Of a stretch of DNA of 64,000 nucleotides, positions 19,405 through 27,649 are shown piece by piece; the first letter of the stretch is position 1; every line of letters starts with the position of its first letter. Made by a program: the position numbers and the translations under genes. The stretch lies in the NCBI RefSeq assembly GCF_004402375.1, contig NZ_SOGJ01000015.1:164007-228006 (forward strand). The letters are read 5' to 3'. The DNA comes from Cryobacterium breve (GTDB lineage: Bacteria > Actinomycetota > Actinomycetes > Actinomycetales > Microbacteriaceae). A model generated the notes under the pieces. The model made no database searches. It was given only the letters and a program-made list of their open reading frames with translations, and was not told the origin of the DNA.

Positions 19405-20651
19405 TCAAGCCTCTCCAGCCGCTCGTGCGCCGAGCCACACCGGCCTCCGTCCCGGTGGCCGTTCGACCGTCACGCTGGCGGGACGGCCACCGGGCCACCC
19501 CGTGGTGGGCCAGGGTCACGGTCATCTGGGCGGCATCCCGGGTGGTCACGACAACGCTGGTTCTGCTGCTTGCGAACGTGCAGGGTGCCAACGCGTGGAC
19601 GGCGGCGTCGCCGGGCTACGCAGCGTTCGCCAACATGTGGGACGCCCGCTGGTACAACATCGTTGCGATCAGCGGCTACCCGGCCGCGCTTCCGCTGACG
19701 GCCGAGGGACAGGTCGCGGAGAGCGCCTGGGCGTTCATGCCGGGCTACCCCGTGGCCGTGCGACTGCTGATGGCGCTCAGTGGCCTGCCATGGGACGTCG
19801 TGACCGTGTTCGTGTCCCTCTCGTTCAGCCTGGGCACCGCGCTGCTGTTCTACCGGCTGATGCGCGGGGTGCTGGACCCGTCGGCCGCACTGTTCTCCGT
19901 GGTGCTGCTCTGCGTGGCCCCGCTGTCACCCGTGCTGCAGTTCGGCTACGCCGAGTCGATGTATCTGTTCTGGCTGACGCTGGCGCTGCTCCTGCTGATC
20001 GAGCGGCGGTACGTGCTGCTGTTCCCGGTCATAGCCGTGATGGGGCTGACCCGGCCGAGCGCGCTGGCCTTCGCTCTGGCCGTCGGGCTGCACGTCGCGC
20101 ACCGCTGGCTCACGCGGGCGAAGGACCCCTTTCCACTGGGCGAACGGATGCTGGCGGCATCCGTCGCCGGGTTCAGCGCGCTGGCCGGCGTGGCCTGGCC
20201 GGTGATCGTCTGGATGGTGACCGGATCGATCACGGCGTATACCGACACCGAATTGGCCTGGCGGGCGCCGTATATCGGTTACCAGGAGCTCGTGCCGTTC
20301 ACGGCCTGGTTCCAGAGCGGGGTCTGGTGGCTCGGGATGCCGCTCGGTATCGTGGTCGTCGTCGTGCTGATCGTGGCCTTCGGGGGGATCCTGTTCCTCC
20401 CGGCGGTGCGCCGGCTTGGCATCGATCTGCGCTTCTGGCTGGCCAGCTACGGCCTCTATCTTCTGGCGGTGTTCTTCCCGCAGTCGAGCACGTTCCGTCT
20501 GCTGATGCCGATGTTTCCGCTGCTCGGCGCCATCGCCCAGCCGCGCAATCCCTGGTACCGGACGGGCGTCGTCTTAGTCTGCATTGCCGGCCAGTGGGGC
20601 TGGCTGCTGCTGTGCTGGGGAGTGGACGGGGCGGATTGGACACCCCCCTAA
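19380..20651 (+). CDS. Polytopic membrane protein, PIG-V-like mannosyltransferase family
   Basis: The 423-residue protein has a basic, proline-rich N-terminal 40 residues and then about eight to ten membrane helices. The early loop WDARWYNIVAISGY resembles the PIG-V/GT-C motif WDxxWY, and GYAESMYLFW is a typical GT-C loop. Members use polyprenyl-phosphate sugars to mannosylate lipids or proteins outside the membrane. It overlaps the end of dapE by 25 bases, suggesting coupling. The acceptor is unknown, and assignment rests on these short motifs and the topology. Confidence 0.75.
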   Translation: MAERKRPVVKPLQPLVRRATPASVPVAVRPSRWRDGHRATPWWARVTVIWAASRVVTTTLVLLLANVQGANAWTAASPGYAAFANMWDARWYNIVAISGYPAALPLTAEGQVAESAWAFMPGYPVAVRLLMALSGLPWDVVTVFVSLSFSLGTALLFYRLMRGVLDPSAALFSVVLLCVAPLSPVLQFGYAESMYLFWLTLALLLLIERRYVLLFPVIAVMGLTRPSALAFALAVGLHVAHRWLTRAKDPFPLGERMLAASVAGFSALAGVAWPVIVWMVTGSITAYTDTELAWRAPYIGYQELVPFTAWFQSGVWWLGMPLGIVVVVVLIVAFGGILFLPAVRRLGIDLRFWLASYGLYLLAVFFPQSSTFRLLMPMFPLLGAIAQPRNPWYRTGVVLVCIAGQWGWLLLCWGVDGADWTPP

Positions 20652-20714
20652 TTACTGTCTGGGGCCGGGATGGTCGATAATGGAAGTTCAGACGAATGAA
20701 TGGAAGGGGAGTTC

Positions 20715-20891
20715 ATGGCGGCCATGAAGCCAAGGACCGGAGACGGGCCAATGGAGGCTGTAAAAGAGGGGCGCCTCATCATCGTGCGTGTTCCGCTCGA
20801 AGGTGGAGGCCGACTTGTCGTCTCCGTGAACGACGCTGAAGCCAAAGAGCTTCACGATGCACTCGCCGGCGTAGTCCAGCCGGCCGTATAG
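20715..20891 (+). CDS. DUF3117 family small protein
   Basis: The 58-residue protein MAAMKPRTGDGPMEAVKEG... with RVPLEGGGRLVV is a clear match to the short, highly conserved actinobacterial DUF3117 family, whose function is unknown. The inner ATG at 20715 was preferred to one at 20700 because GGGGAG lies four bases upstream and the family starts MAAMKPRTGDGP. It has its own strong terminator. As in mycobacteria it precedes the O-methyltransferase and tatB region. Confidence 0.92.
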   Translation: MAAMKPRTGDGPMEAVKEGRLIIVRVPLEGGGRLVVSVNDAEAKELHDALAGVVQPAV

Positions 20892-20898
20892 TCGCTGA

Positions 20899-20933
20899 AC
20901 GGCCGCGCAGCTCACGCTGTGCGGCCGTTTTTT
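20899..20933 (+). terminator. Intrinsic terminator of the DUF3117 gene
   Basis: A 13-bp stem ACGGCCGCGCAGC (20899–20911) pairs with 20916–20928 (one G·U), with loop TCAC, followed by six T residues. Confidence 0.94.
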
Positions 20934-21113
20934 CTGCATCGCGGCGACGGGGGATTTCGCGCGATTGCCGGCCTGTGTGCTGCGCGCAATGAGGCTTGGC
21001 AGGGCGCTTCCTCCGCCCTCGGCACCTGTGACCGGCTTGGATGTTCGCGGCCGTCGCCTCCGGGCGTCAGGTCACGAGGTGCCAACAAGCTCGACTACCG
21101 GCGGCGAGACCGC

Positions 21114-21746
21114 CTACGCGCGGAGCTTGGTGATCTGCAGCAGACCGTCGCCCACGGGGGAGAGGGCGCTGATGACCGCGGTTGAGGAAGCGATCACGGT
21201 GAGCAGGGTGCGGAACCCGGTCGCCACGTCGTCCCGCTGGGCCGGGTTGGCCACGCGGCCTCGCCAGAGAGCGTGGGCCACGAGGACCGTTCCGCCCGGG
21301 CGGGCTAGACGCAGGGCATGCTCGACGTACTCGATCACGGACTGCGGGTCAGCGTCGACGAAGACGATGTCGTAGGAGTTCTCATTCATGCGGGGCAGCA
21401 CGTCCGCGGCCCGGCCCGTGATCAAGCGTGTCCGGTTCGCGGGGATGCCGGCCTCGGCGAAGTTGGCCCGGGCGTGCTGCTGATGGTCGACCTCGGTGTC
21501 GATGGAGGTGAGGGTGGCGCTGGGGGCGCCGGTGAGCAACCAGATGCCGGAGACGCCCGCGCCGGTGCCGACCTCGAGGATGCTGCGCGCTCCGGTGGCA
21601 GCCGCGATCACGGCCGACTGCGCGCCGACGGCGGGTGAAATCGCGTCGATTCCGAGTTCGAGGGATTGTTGTCTGGCCCGCGCCACAGCGTCGGACTCCA
21701 CGACTGAGTCGTCGGAGAATTTCCAGTTCAGATCTTTGTCAGACAC
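21114..21746 (-). CDS. O-methyltransferase, SAM-dependent (family 3)
   Basis: The 210-residue class I methyltransferase shows the SAM-binding loop ILEVGTGAGVSGIWL and the acidic strand ending LTSIDTEVDHQQ. A typical DIVFVDADPQSVIEYVEHA motif follows, as in catechol/caffeoyl-CoA-type O-methyltransferases. GTG 21746 has TGGAG eight bases upstream. It is divergent from tatB. In M. tuberculosis the equivalent Rv1220c lies next to sigE, rseA, htrA and tatB; here the sigma and protease genes are missing between them. The methyl acceptor is unknown. Confidence 0.9.
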   Translation of the reverse strand: MSDKDLNWKFSDDSVVESDAVARARQQSLELGIDAISPAVGAQSAVIAAATGARSILEVGTGAGVSGIWLLTGAPSATLTSIDTEVDHQQHARANFAEAGIPANRTRLITGRAADVLPRMNENSYDIVFVDADPQSVIEYVEHALRLARPGGTVLVAHALWRGRVANPAQRDDVATGFRTLLTVIASSTAVISALSPVGDGLLQITKLRA

Positions 21747-21820
21747 AGTGCAACTCCAGTAGGTGAATGGGTCAAGCCTAAGGGGGCCCGGGCATGGTCC
21801 GTGGAGGCCTCGCCGGGGGT

Positions 21821-21832
21821 TATTCTGGGTGG
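21821..21832 (+). promoter_or_regulatory. Leaderless −10 box of tatB
   Basis: TATTCT followed by six bases (GGGTGG) and the ATG of tatB; no separate ribosome-binding site is needed if transcription starts at the A. Confidence 0.6.
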
Positions 21833-22213
21833 ATGTTCGGTTTGACGTTCGAGAAGATTCTGCTGATCGGCATTGTCGCCGTCTTCTTGCTCGGACCCGA
21901 AAGGCTTCCGCACTACGCCGCCCAGCTCGCCCGCCTCGTGAAGCAGCTCCGCAACCTGGCCAACGGTGCCAAAGACCGGATGCGAGACGAGATGGGCCCG
22001 GAATTCGACGACGTCGACTGGAAGAAGCTCGACCCGCGTCAGTATGACCCGCGCCGCATCATCCGGGAAGCACTCACCGACGAAGACCAGCTGAAGGCGC
22101 AGTCGGCCACAGTGTCGCGAGCGCCGAACCCTGATGGGGCCTACCTGCAGCAAAAACGCGCCAGGGAGGCTGCCGGTGCTCAGCCGGCGCCGTTCGACTC
22201 CGAGGCCACATAG
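21833..22213 (+). CDS. tatB: Sec-independent translocase subunit TatB
   Basis: The 126-residue protein starts MFGLTFEKILLIGIVAVFLLGPERLP: one short N-terminal membrane helix, a hinge and the Gly-Pro-Glu typical of TatB. A long amphipathic helix and a charged tail follow. TatB works with TatC to receive twin-arginine proteins such as EfeB in this window. The start at 21833 was chosen on the family N-terminus and the TATTCT box six bases upstream; an earlier ATG at 21794 would add an unlikely leader. Confidence 0.92.
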   Translation: MFGLTFEKILLIGIVAVFLLGPERLPHYAAQLARLVKQLRNLANGAKDRMRDEMGPEFDDVDWKKLDPRQYDPRRIIREALTDEDQLKAQSATVSRAPNPDGAYLQQKRAREAAGAQPAPFDSEAT

Positions 22214-22253
22214 CCACGTAGCCACATACCCGAGTAGCCGAATAGCCGAGTAG
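22206..22253 (+). repeat. Short degenerate tandem repeat after tatB
   Basis: TAGCCAC and TAGCCGA units repeat about six times at eight- to nine-base spacing, starting within the tatB stop region. No function is evident. The rest of the gap to 22397 shows nothing recognisable. Confidence 0.55.
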
Positions 22254-22397
22254 ACGTGGAGCATCATCGGAAGCGCGTTCTCGGTCATGCTGCCGGGGCG
22301 GCCCGCACGCCCGGCATGCCGTAGCCACCGGCCCGCACCGCGTCGGGGGCAACGGATCTGGCCTGGCTGCGGGTGCACTCGGAAGTGACAGTGGGAT

Positions 22398-23159
22398 TCA
22401 GATGCGGAATGTGAGCGGCACGGTGCCGAGCTGAACCGACAGCTGAACGGCTACGACTCGCAGGCGACGCACGAGCAGGTCGAGTTCGCCATCGGGCCGG
22501 CCGCCCGGCACGGAGACGGCCAGCGCCGCGATCACGCCGGGTGCATGCACGGGAACGGCGACGCAGGCCGTCAGTCGCTCGCCCGGACTCTCAGCGCCCC
22601 AGACCTGGGCACCCAGGCGGTGATCAAGCCGCACCGCGCGCCGGCTGCCGCTGAATGGCGGCGACGAGTCAGGGGGATGCCGGGCCAGGAAGTCCGCTCG
22701 TTGCTCGCGGCTCAGCTGCGCCAGGATCTGGCGGTCGATCGCCGCGGCCGGGGCCCTGCCGGACACGGTGTCGCGCAGGCCGACCCGCGGGGTGCCGGTG
22801 GCGTCGACGACGTCGACGAGACGGACTTCGCCGGACTCGAACCGCGACAGGTGCGCCGGAGCGCCGTGCTCCCGGGCCACCCCACGTAGGGTCTGCCGCA
22901 CGCGAGCCAGGAACTCGCCGGGGGCTGTGCCGGTGCGCAGGGTCGGGAACCGGGCCCCGAGCACCAGACCGTCGGGCTCGGCCGCCAAATAGCCCTCAAA
23001 GACCAGGGTGCGGGTGAGGTTGTAGGTCGTGCCGAGGCTGAGACCGGCCGCGCGCGCCACGGCCTTGACCGGGAGTGGGCGGGACGAGGCGGAGACGAGG
23101 TCCACGAGGCCGAGGGCGCGCTGGACCGAGGAGATGAGCGTTTGGTGCTGCTTCGACAT
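22398..23159 (-). CDS. IclR-family transcriptional regulator
   Basis: The 253-residue protein has an N-terminal winged helix-turn-helix (about 8–70; LPVKAVARAAGLSLGTTYNLTRTL) followed by an IclR effector-binding domain. These proteins bind small aromatic or carboxylic acids and repress or activate adjacent catabolic genes. ATG 23159 has AAGGGA five bases upstream; a much longer open frame has no family support. The gene is divergent from ppk2 with about 105 bases between them, so a shared control region is possible. The effector is not predictable. Confidence 0.9.
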   Translation of the reverse strand: MSKQHQTLISSVQRALGLVDLVSASSRPLPVKAVARAAGLSLGTTYNLTRTLVFEGYLAAEPDGLVLGARFPTLRTGTAPGEFLARVRQTLRGVAREHGAPAHLSRFESGEVRLVDVVDATGTPRVGLRDTVSGRAPAAAIDRQILAQLSREQRADFLARHPPDSSPPFSGSRRAVRLDHRLGAQVWGAESPGERLTACVAVPVHAPGVIAALAVSVPGGRPDGELDLLVRRLRVVAVQLSVQLGTVPLTFRI

Positions 23160-23264
23160 ACTGTCCCTTCGGGCTCCGACGTGTTCGAAACAGAATAGGC
23201 AGGCCGGGGAAAACGGGCTAGGTGCACACGCTACGCTGAACGCACATATCAGAGGAGTGTGACC

Positions 23265-24245
23265 GTGCCGAACCCGTCGAACGCCCGCGTAAAGCCCAAG
23301 CGGGTTCCACTGCCCGTCTATTCCGCCGAGTTGCGGCGCCTGCAGACTGAGCTGGTCGCTATGCAGGAATGGGTCAAGGAATCCGGGGCCCGCATCGTCG
23401 TGATCTTCGAGGGCCGGGATGCGGCCGGCAAGGGGTCCGCGATCAAGCGGGTCACCGAGTTCCTCAATCCTCGCGTCGCCCGAATCGTCGCCCTCCCAGT
23501 GCCAACCGAACGCGAGCGGGGCCAGTGGTATTTCCAGCGCTACATCGAGCACCTGCCCTCCACCGGAGAGATCGTGCTGATGGACCGCTCCTGGTACAAC
23601 AGGGCCGGCGTCGAACACGTGATGGGCTATTGCACGCCCGACGAATATCGGCGGTTCCTGCACCAGGCGCCCCTCTTCGAACGGATGCTGGTCGAAGACG
23701 GCATCCTTCTCGTCAAGTACTGGTTCTCAGTGTCAGACCACGAGCAGGAGAGGCGCTTCCGGTCGCGGCTGAACGATCCCATGCGCCGCTGGAAGTTGTC
23801 CGGGACCGACCTCTTCTCGATCACGAAATGGGTCGACTACTCCCGCGCCAAAGACGAGATGTTCGTGCACACCGATCTGCCCGAGGCGCCGTGGTGGGTC
23901 GTCGAGAGCGAGGACAAGCGGGCCGCGCGGCTCAACATGATCAGCCACCTGCTGTCGATCGTTCCCTATACGCATCGCGAGCCGCCCCTGGTGACCATCC
24001 CGGTGCGTCCCGCCGGAACGGAGTACGAGCGCCCGCCGCGCGAGCTGAACCGCCCCGTGCCGGACATTGCGGCAAATCTGTCGGCCGAACCAACCGGGAA
24101 GCCGAAGGGCAAGGCCAAGATCAAGAAGCAGGCGAAGAAGAAGGCGAAGGCGGAGGCCAAGGCGGAGGCCGCGAAGCTGGCGCCGGAGAAGGCGGCCAAA
24201 CAGGAAGCCAAACAGAAGGCGGCGGAAGCCAAGCTGACCGTGTGA
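23265..24245 (+). CDS. ppk2: Polyphosphate kinase 2 family protein
   Basis: The 326-residue protein carries the PPK2 core: Walker A GRDAAGKGS (50–58), IVALPVPTERERGQWYFQRY, and Walker B LMDRSWYNRAGVE. PPK2 enzymes transfer phosphate between polyphosphate and nucleoside mono- or diphosphates. The last 50 or so residues are an unusual Lys/Ala/Glu-rich tail (KKQAKKKAKAEAKAEAAK), probably helical or nucleic-acid/polyphosphate binding. GTG 23265 is seven bases after GAGGAG; the GTG at 23259 is too close to it. Confidence 0.94.
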   Translation: MPNPSNARVKPKRVPLPVYSAELRRLQTELVAMQEWVKESGARIVVIFEGRDAAGKGSAIKRVTEFLNPRVARIVALPVPTERERGQWYFQRYIEHLPSTGEIVLMDRSWYNRAGVEHVMGYCTPDEYRRFLHQAPLFERMLVEDGILLVKYWFSVSDHEQERRFRSRLNDPMRRWKLSGTDLFSITKWVDYSRAKDEMFVHTDLPEAPWWVVESEDKRAARLNMISHLLSIVPYTHREPPLVTIPVRPAGTEYERPPRELNRPVPDIAANLSAEPTGKPKGKAKIKKQAKKKAKAEAKAEAAKLAPEKAAKQEAKQKAAEAKLTV

Positions 24246-24246
24246 G

Positions 24247-24311
24247 CCGGCTCACCTTGCCGGCTCACCTTGCCGGCTCGGCTGGCCGGCTCAGCTGACC
24301 GGCTCAGCGGC
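24247..24311. repeat. 13-bp tandem repeat, five units, between convergent genes
   Basis: CCGGCTCACCTTG occurs twice exactly, followed by three diverged units in the same 13-base register. The array starts two bases after the ppk2 stop and runs through the stop codon of the aldehyde dehydrogenase gene on the other strand. Confidence 0.85.
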
Positions 24312-25854
24312 GGCGGATGCCCTTCAGCACCGCCGCCAGCAGCAGCATCGGCGCGGCCAGCCGCTCGAAGTCGCGGCCGGTGCGCGGCAGTGGAATGAGA
24401 CCCGTCGCCCGGGCGATGGTGATGGCGTCTACGAACCGGAGTAGTCCCTCCGGACCGTTTCGTCGGCCGAGGCCGGACTGCTTCAGACCTCCCATCGGGG
24501 CCGCCACCGAGGAGAACGACCCGCGATAGCCCTCGTTGATGTTCACGCTGCCGGCCTCGAGGGCGCCGCTCACGCGCAGGGCCCGTCGCACCGACCCGGA
24601 GAACACCGACGCGTTCAACCCGTAGTCGCTGTCGTTGGCGGCGAGGATCGCCTCCTGCTCCGAATCGAACACCGTGACCGCGACCACGGGTCCGAAGGTC
24701 TCGCCGGCGAAGCACTCCATCGCCGCGGTGACCCCGGTCAGCACGGTGGGCTCGTAGAAGAACGGTCCCAGGTCAGGTCGGGCCCGGCCCCCGACTTCGA
24801 TCGTGGCACCGAGGGTGACTGCATCGGCAACCTGCGCGCTCACCCGGTCCAGCTGCGCCTGTGAGGTGAGGCAACCGACATCCGTCGAGTAGTCGTAGGC
24901 GGCGCCCAGCTTGAGCGAGCGGGTGACGGCCACGAATTCGCGCAGGAACGCGTCGGCCACCCCCCGCTGCACGAAGATGCGCTCGATCGATACGCAGAGC
25001 TGGCCCATCGCAGTGAAGCAGGCCGGGGCGGCATCGGCGGCCGCACGGGCCGGGTCGACGTCGTCGAGCACGATCAGCGGGTTCTTGCCGCCCAACTCGA
25101 GTGAGACGCCGGTCAGGTTGCCGGCCGCCTGCGCCGCAACCCGCTTGCCGGTCGCGGTCGACCCGGTGAAGCAGACGTAGTCGGCCTCCTCGGTGACCAT
25201 TCCACCGATCTCGGCGCCGTCGCCGGCGACCACGGCCCAGAGTTGCTCGGGCACGCCGGCGTCGATGAACGCCTGACGCAGTGAGAGGATGCTCAGCGCA
25301 CCCTGGTCGTCGGCCTTCTGCACCACGCCGCAGCCGGCGGCGAGGGCAGGCACGACGTCCATCGCGGCGAGGCTGAGCGGGTAGTTCCACGGGGTGATCA
25401 CCCCCGCGACGCCCTTCGGCCGGTAGCTCACGGCGGCCGTGATGACGAGCGGGATCGCGGAGCGGCGGCGTCCGCCGCGCAGCACGCCGCGGGCGGCGAG
25501 GGCGTTGAACCGGGTGACGCCGGCGGCCTGGAAGACCTCCTCGAAGGCCTGGCCACGGGTCTTGCCGGTCTCCGCCTGAACGGTGTCCTGCAGCAACCCG
25601 GTACGTTCCAGGATCAGGTCGTGCGCGCGCAGCAGGATCGCGCGGCGCCGGGCGAACCCGGCCCGCGCCCAGGCCAGCTGGGCCAGGCGGGCCTGCGCGT
25701 AGGACTCCTGCACATCGGTCACCCCGCTGACGGGCAGCTCGTGCAGCACCTCGCCGGTGAAGGGTGCGATCACGGTTACCGTCGCCCCCGTCGTGGAACG
25801 GATGGACCGGGTCAGGTTGGTGATCACGGCAGGGTCGAGGGGAGAGGCAGGCAT
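24304..25854 (-). CDS. gabD2: Succinic semialdehyde dehydrogenase (NADP-type aldehyde dehydrogenase)
   Basis: The 516-residue aldehyde dehydrogenase has the ITPWNYPLSL cofactor motif, FTGSTATGKRVA, the general-base glutamate in LELGGKNP and the catalytic cysteine in MGQLCVSIERI. Length and sequence style fit actinobacterial GabD2, which oxidises succinic semialdehyde to succinate; another aldehyde substrate cannot be excluded. The ATG at 25854 lies six bases after TAGACT, suggesting a leaderless mRNA. The stop codon is inside the fifth unit of a tandem repeat. It is downstream of mrp but has its own promoter. Confidence 0.9.
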   Translation of the reverse strand: MPASPLDPAVITNLTRSIRSTTGATVTVIAPFTGEVLHELPVSGVTDVQESYAQARLAQLAWARAGFARRRAILLRAHDLILERTGLLQDTVQAETGKTRGQAFEEVFQAAGVTRFNALAARGVLRGGRRRSAIPLVITAAVSYRPKGVAGVITPWNYPLSLAAMDVVPALAAGCGVVQKADDQGALSILSLRQAFIDAGVPEQLWAVVAGDGAEIGGMVTEEADYVCFTGSTATGKRVAAQAAGNLTGVSLELGGKNPLIVLDDVDPARAAADAAPACFTAMGQLCVSIERIFVQRGVADAFLREFVAVTRSLKLGAAYDYSTDVGCLTSQAQLDRVSAQVADAVTLGATIEVGGRARPDLGPFFYEPTVLTGVTAAMECFAGETFGPVVAVTVFDSEQEAILAANDSDYGLNASVFSGSVRRALRVSGALEAGSVNINEGYRGSFSSVAAPMGGLKQSGLGRRNGPEGLLRFVDAITIARATGLIPLPRTGRDFERLAAPMLLLAAVLKGIRRR

Positions 25855-25866
25855 TCTCGAAGTCTA
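25855..25866 (-). promoter_or_regulatory. Leaderless −10 box of gabD2
   Basis: On the minus strand TAGACT is followed by six bases (TCGAGA) and the ATG at 25854. Confidence 0.6.
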
Positions 25867-25899
25867 GGTGGCGGCGGCTTCGGCGCAGGGGTGGCGGCG

Positions 25900-27066
25900 C
25901 TATTTTGGGGAGATGCCGAGGCTCATCCCGGAAAGGCCGCGTGCCCGGGTGGCGAGCCGGTCGGCGACCAGACGGATGGCCACGGCCGCCGGGTCTGCCG
26001 GGTCACCGCGCACCACGGGCACCCCTGAGTCCCCGCCGCTGCGGAGCGGCACGCTCAACGGAACCTGGGCGAGCAGCGGCACCGGGGCCTCCTGCCCGGC
26101 GCCCAGCCGGCGGGCGACCTCGGCCCCGCCCCCGGAGCCGAACAGCTCGAGCACCGTGCCGTCGGGCTGCACGATCCCGGCCATGTTCTCGATCACGCCG
26201 TAGATGGTCTGACCGGTCTGCCGAGCCACGACGCCGCTGCGTTCGGCGATGTCGGCTGCGGCCGGCTGCGGGGTGGTGACGACGATGACCTCGGCTTGAG
26301 GCAGCAGCTGCCCGACCGAGATGGCCACATCACCCGTGCCCGGCGGCAGGTCCAGCAGCAGGATGTCCAGGTCACCGAAATACACATCGGTAAGGAACTG
26401 GGTGATCGTGCGGTGCAGCATCGGCCCGCGCCAGGCGACCGCGACGGAGCCGTCCTCCACGAACATGCCGATCGAGATGACCTTCACGTCGAAGGCGATC
26501 GGCGGCAGGATCATCTCGCCGACCTGGGTCGGCTTGACCGCGGCGGACTTGCCCGTCTCGGGGTCGGGTGGGGTGACCAGGCCGAGGAGGCCGGGGATGG
26601 AGAACCCGTAGACATCCGCGTCGACGATGCCGACCCGCAGTCCGCGCTCGGCCAGGGCCACGGCCAGGTTCGCGGTGATCGTGGACTTGCCGACCCCGCC
26701 CTTGCCGCTCGTGATGGCGTAGACGCGGGTGAGAGAGTCGGGGCCGAACTGGTTACTGCGGGCTTCCGTACCGCCGCGCAGCTTCTCCGTCATCGCGCGG
26801 CGCTGCTCGCGGGTCATCACGTCGACGGAGACGGAGACGTTGCCCTGGCCGGCGACGGACTCGGCGGCGCGGAGCACATCGCGCTCGATCTGGCGGGCGG
26901 CCGGGCAGCCGGCGATGGTGAGGCGGATGCCCACCAGGGCGCGGCCGTCGACGATCTCCACCCCGGCGACCATGTCGAGGTCGGTGATCGGCTTGCGGAT
27001 CTCCGGGTCGATCACCCGGGCCAGGGCGATGAGTACCTGAGCTGAGGTGACGAGCGGGTCAGTCAC
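25900..27066 (-). CDS. mrp: Mrp/ApbC iron-sulfur carrier P-loop ATPase
   Basis: The 388-residue protein has an N-terminal MIP18/DUF59 domain (about 5–95, with Cys54 in IAGCPAARQ). A Mrp ATPase domain follows with deviant Walker A GKGGVGKST (121–129), IVDADVYGFSIPGLLG and LLLDLPPGTGD. The C-terminal CxxC cluster motif of classical Mrp proteins is not visible. It loads or delivers Fe-S clusters. GTG 27066 overlaps the upstream DUF1003 stop by eight bases (GTGACTGA), showing coupling within an mgtE-like–DUF1003–mrp operon. A longer frame has no support. Confidence 0.93.
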   Translation of the reverse strand: MTDPLVTSAQVLIALARVIDPEIRKPITDLDMVAGVEIVDGRALVGIRLTIAGCPAARQIERDVLRAAESVAGQGNVSVSVDVMTREQRRAMTEKLRGGTEARSNQFGPDSLTRVYAITSGKGGVGKSTITANLAVALAERGLRVGIVDADVYGFSIPGLLGLVTPPDPETGKSAAVKPTQVGEMILPPIAFDVKVISIGMFVEDGSVAVAWRGPMLHRTITQFLTDVYFGDLDILLLDLPPGTGDVAISVGQLLPQAEVIVVTTPQPAAADIAERSGVVARQTGQTIYGVIENMAGIVQPDGTVLELFGSGGGAEVARRLGAGQEAPVPLLAQVPLSVPLRSGGDSGVPVVRGDPADPAAVAIRLVADRLATRARGLSGMSLGISPK

Positions 27067-27649
27067 TGGGCGAACGTTCTTCACGGTCGCGGTCCCGCTC
27101 GCCCTTGCGGAGGCGTTTCCGGGTCTGCTTGTCCTGGTCTTCGCGCTCTTCCAGGTTCTCGAGCAGGGCACGCAGTTCGGACCGGAGGAAGTCGCGGGAG
27201 GCTAGGTCCTTCATACCGAGGCGCAGCGCCACCACCTCGCGAGCGAGGTATTCGGTGTCGGCCAGGTTACGTTCGGCACGCTGCCGGTCCTGTTCGAACT
27301 GCACCCGGTCGCGGTCGTCCTGGCGGTTCTGCGCCAGCAGGATCATCGGGGCCGCGTAGGAGGCCTGCATCGACAGAACCAGGGTCAGCGCGATGAAGCC
27401 GAGCGACACGGAGTCGAAGCGCCACTGTACCGGTGCGAGCGTGTTCCAGGCGATCCAGCTGACGGCGAAGAACGTCAGACCGAGCAGGAACCACGGCGTG
27501 CCCATGCCGCGCGCGATGGCCTCGGTGAACCGGCCGAAGCGGTCGCGGCTGGGGCGGTCACGGCTGCGCCGGCGCTTGCGGCCGAGGGCAGGGGTGCGCA
27601 GGCCCTTGGGGGAGTCGAGGCGGACATCCGATCGGTTAGCTCGGGCCAT
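27059..27649 (-). CDS. DUF1003 family membrane protein
   Basis: The 196-residue protein has a basic N-terminus, two membrane helices (TPWFLLGLTFFAVSWIAW and VSLGFIALTLVLSMQASYAA) and a long charged, coiled-coil-like C-terminal half. The second helix with ASYAAPMILLAQNRQ is the DUF1003 hallmark. The role is unknown. It overlaps the CBS-protein gene by 14 bases upstream and mrp by eight bases downstream, so all three form one operon, as in M. tuberculosis. Confidence 0.9.
   Translation of the reverse strand: MARANRSDVRLDSPKGLRTPALGRKRRRSRDRPSRDRFGRFTEAIARGMGTPWFLLGLTFFAVSWIAWNTLAPVQWRFDSVSLGFIALTLVLSMQASYAAPMILLAQNRQDDRDRVQFEQDRQRAERNLADTEYLAREVVALRLGMKDLASRDFLRSELRALLENLEEREDQDKQTRKRLRKGERDRDREERSPSD

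Noticed and set aside
23178..23200. LexA-type SOS box near TTCGAA upstream of the IclR gene
   Set aside because: The sequence lacks the second half-site at the right spacing.
23252..23261. GTG at 23259 as the ppk2 start
   Set aside because: It is only one base after GAGGAG; the GTG at 23265 has correct spacing.
22398..23663. 421-residue form of the IclR regulator
   Set aside because: The extra N-terminal 168 residues are antisense to ppk2 and unlike the family; the start at 23159 has a good ribosome-binding site.
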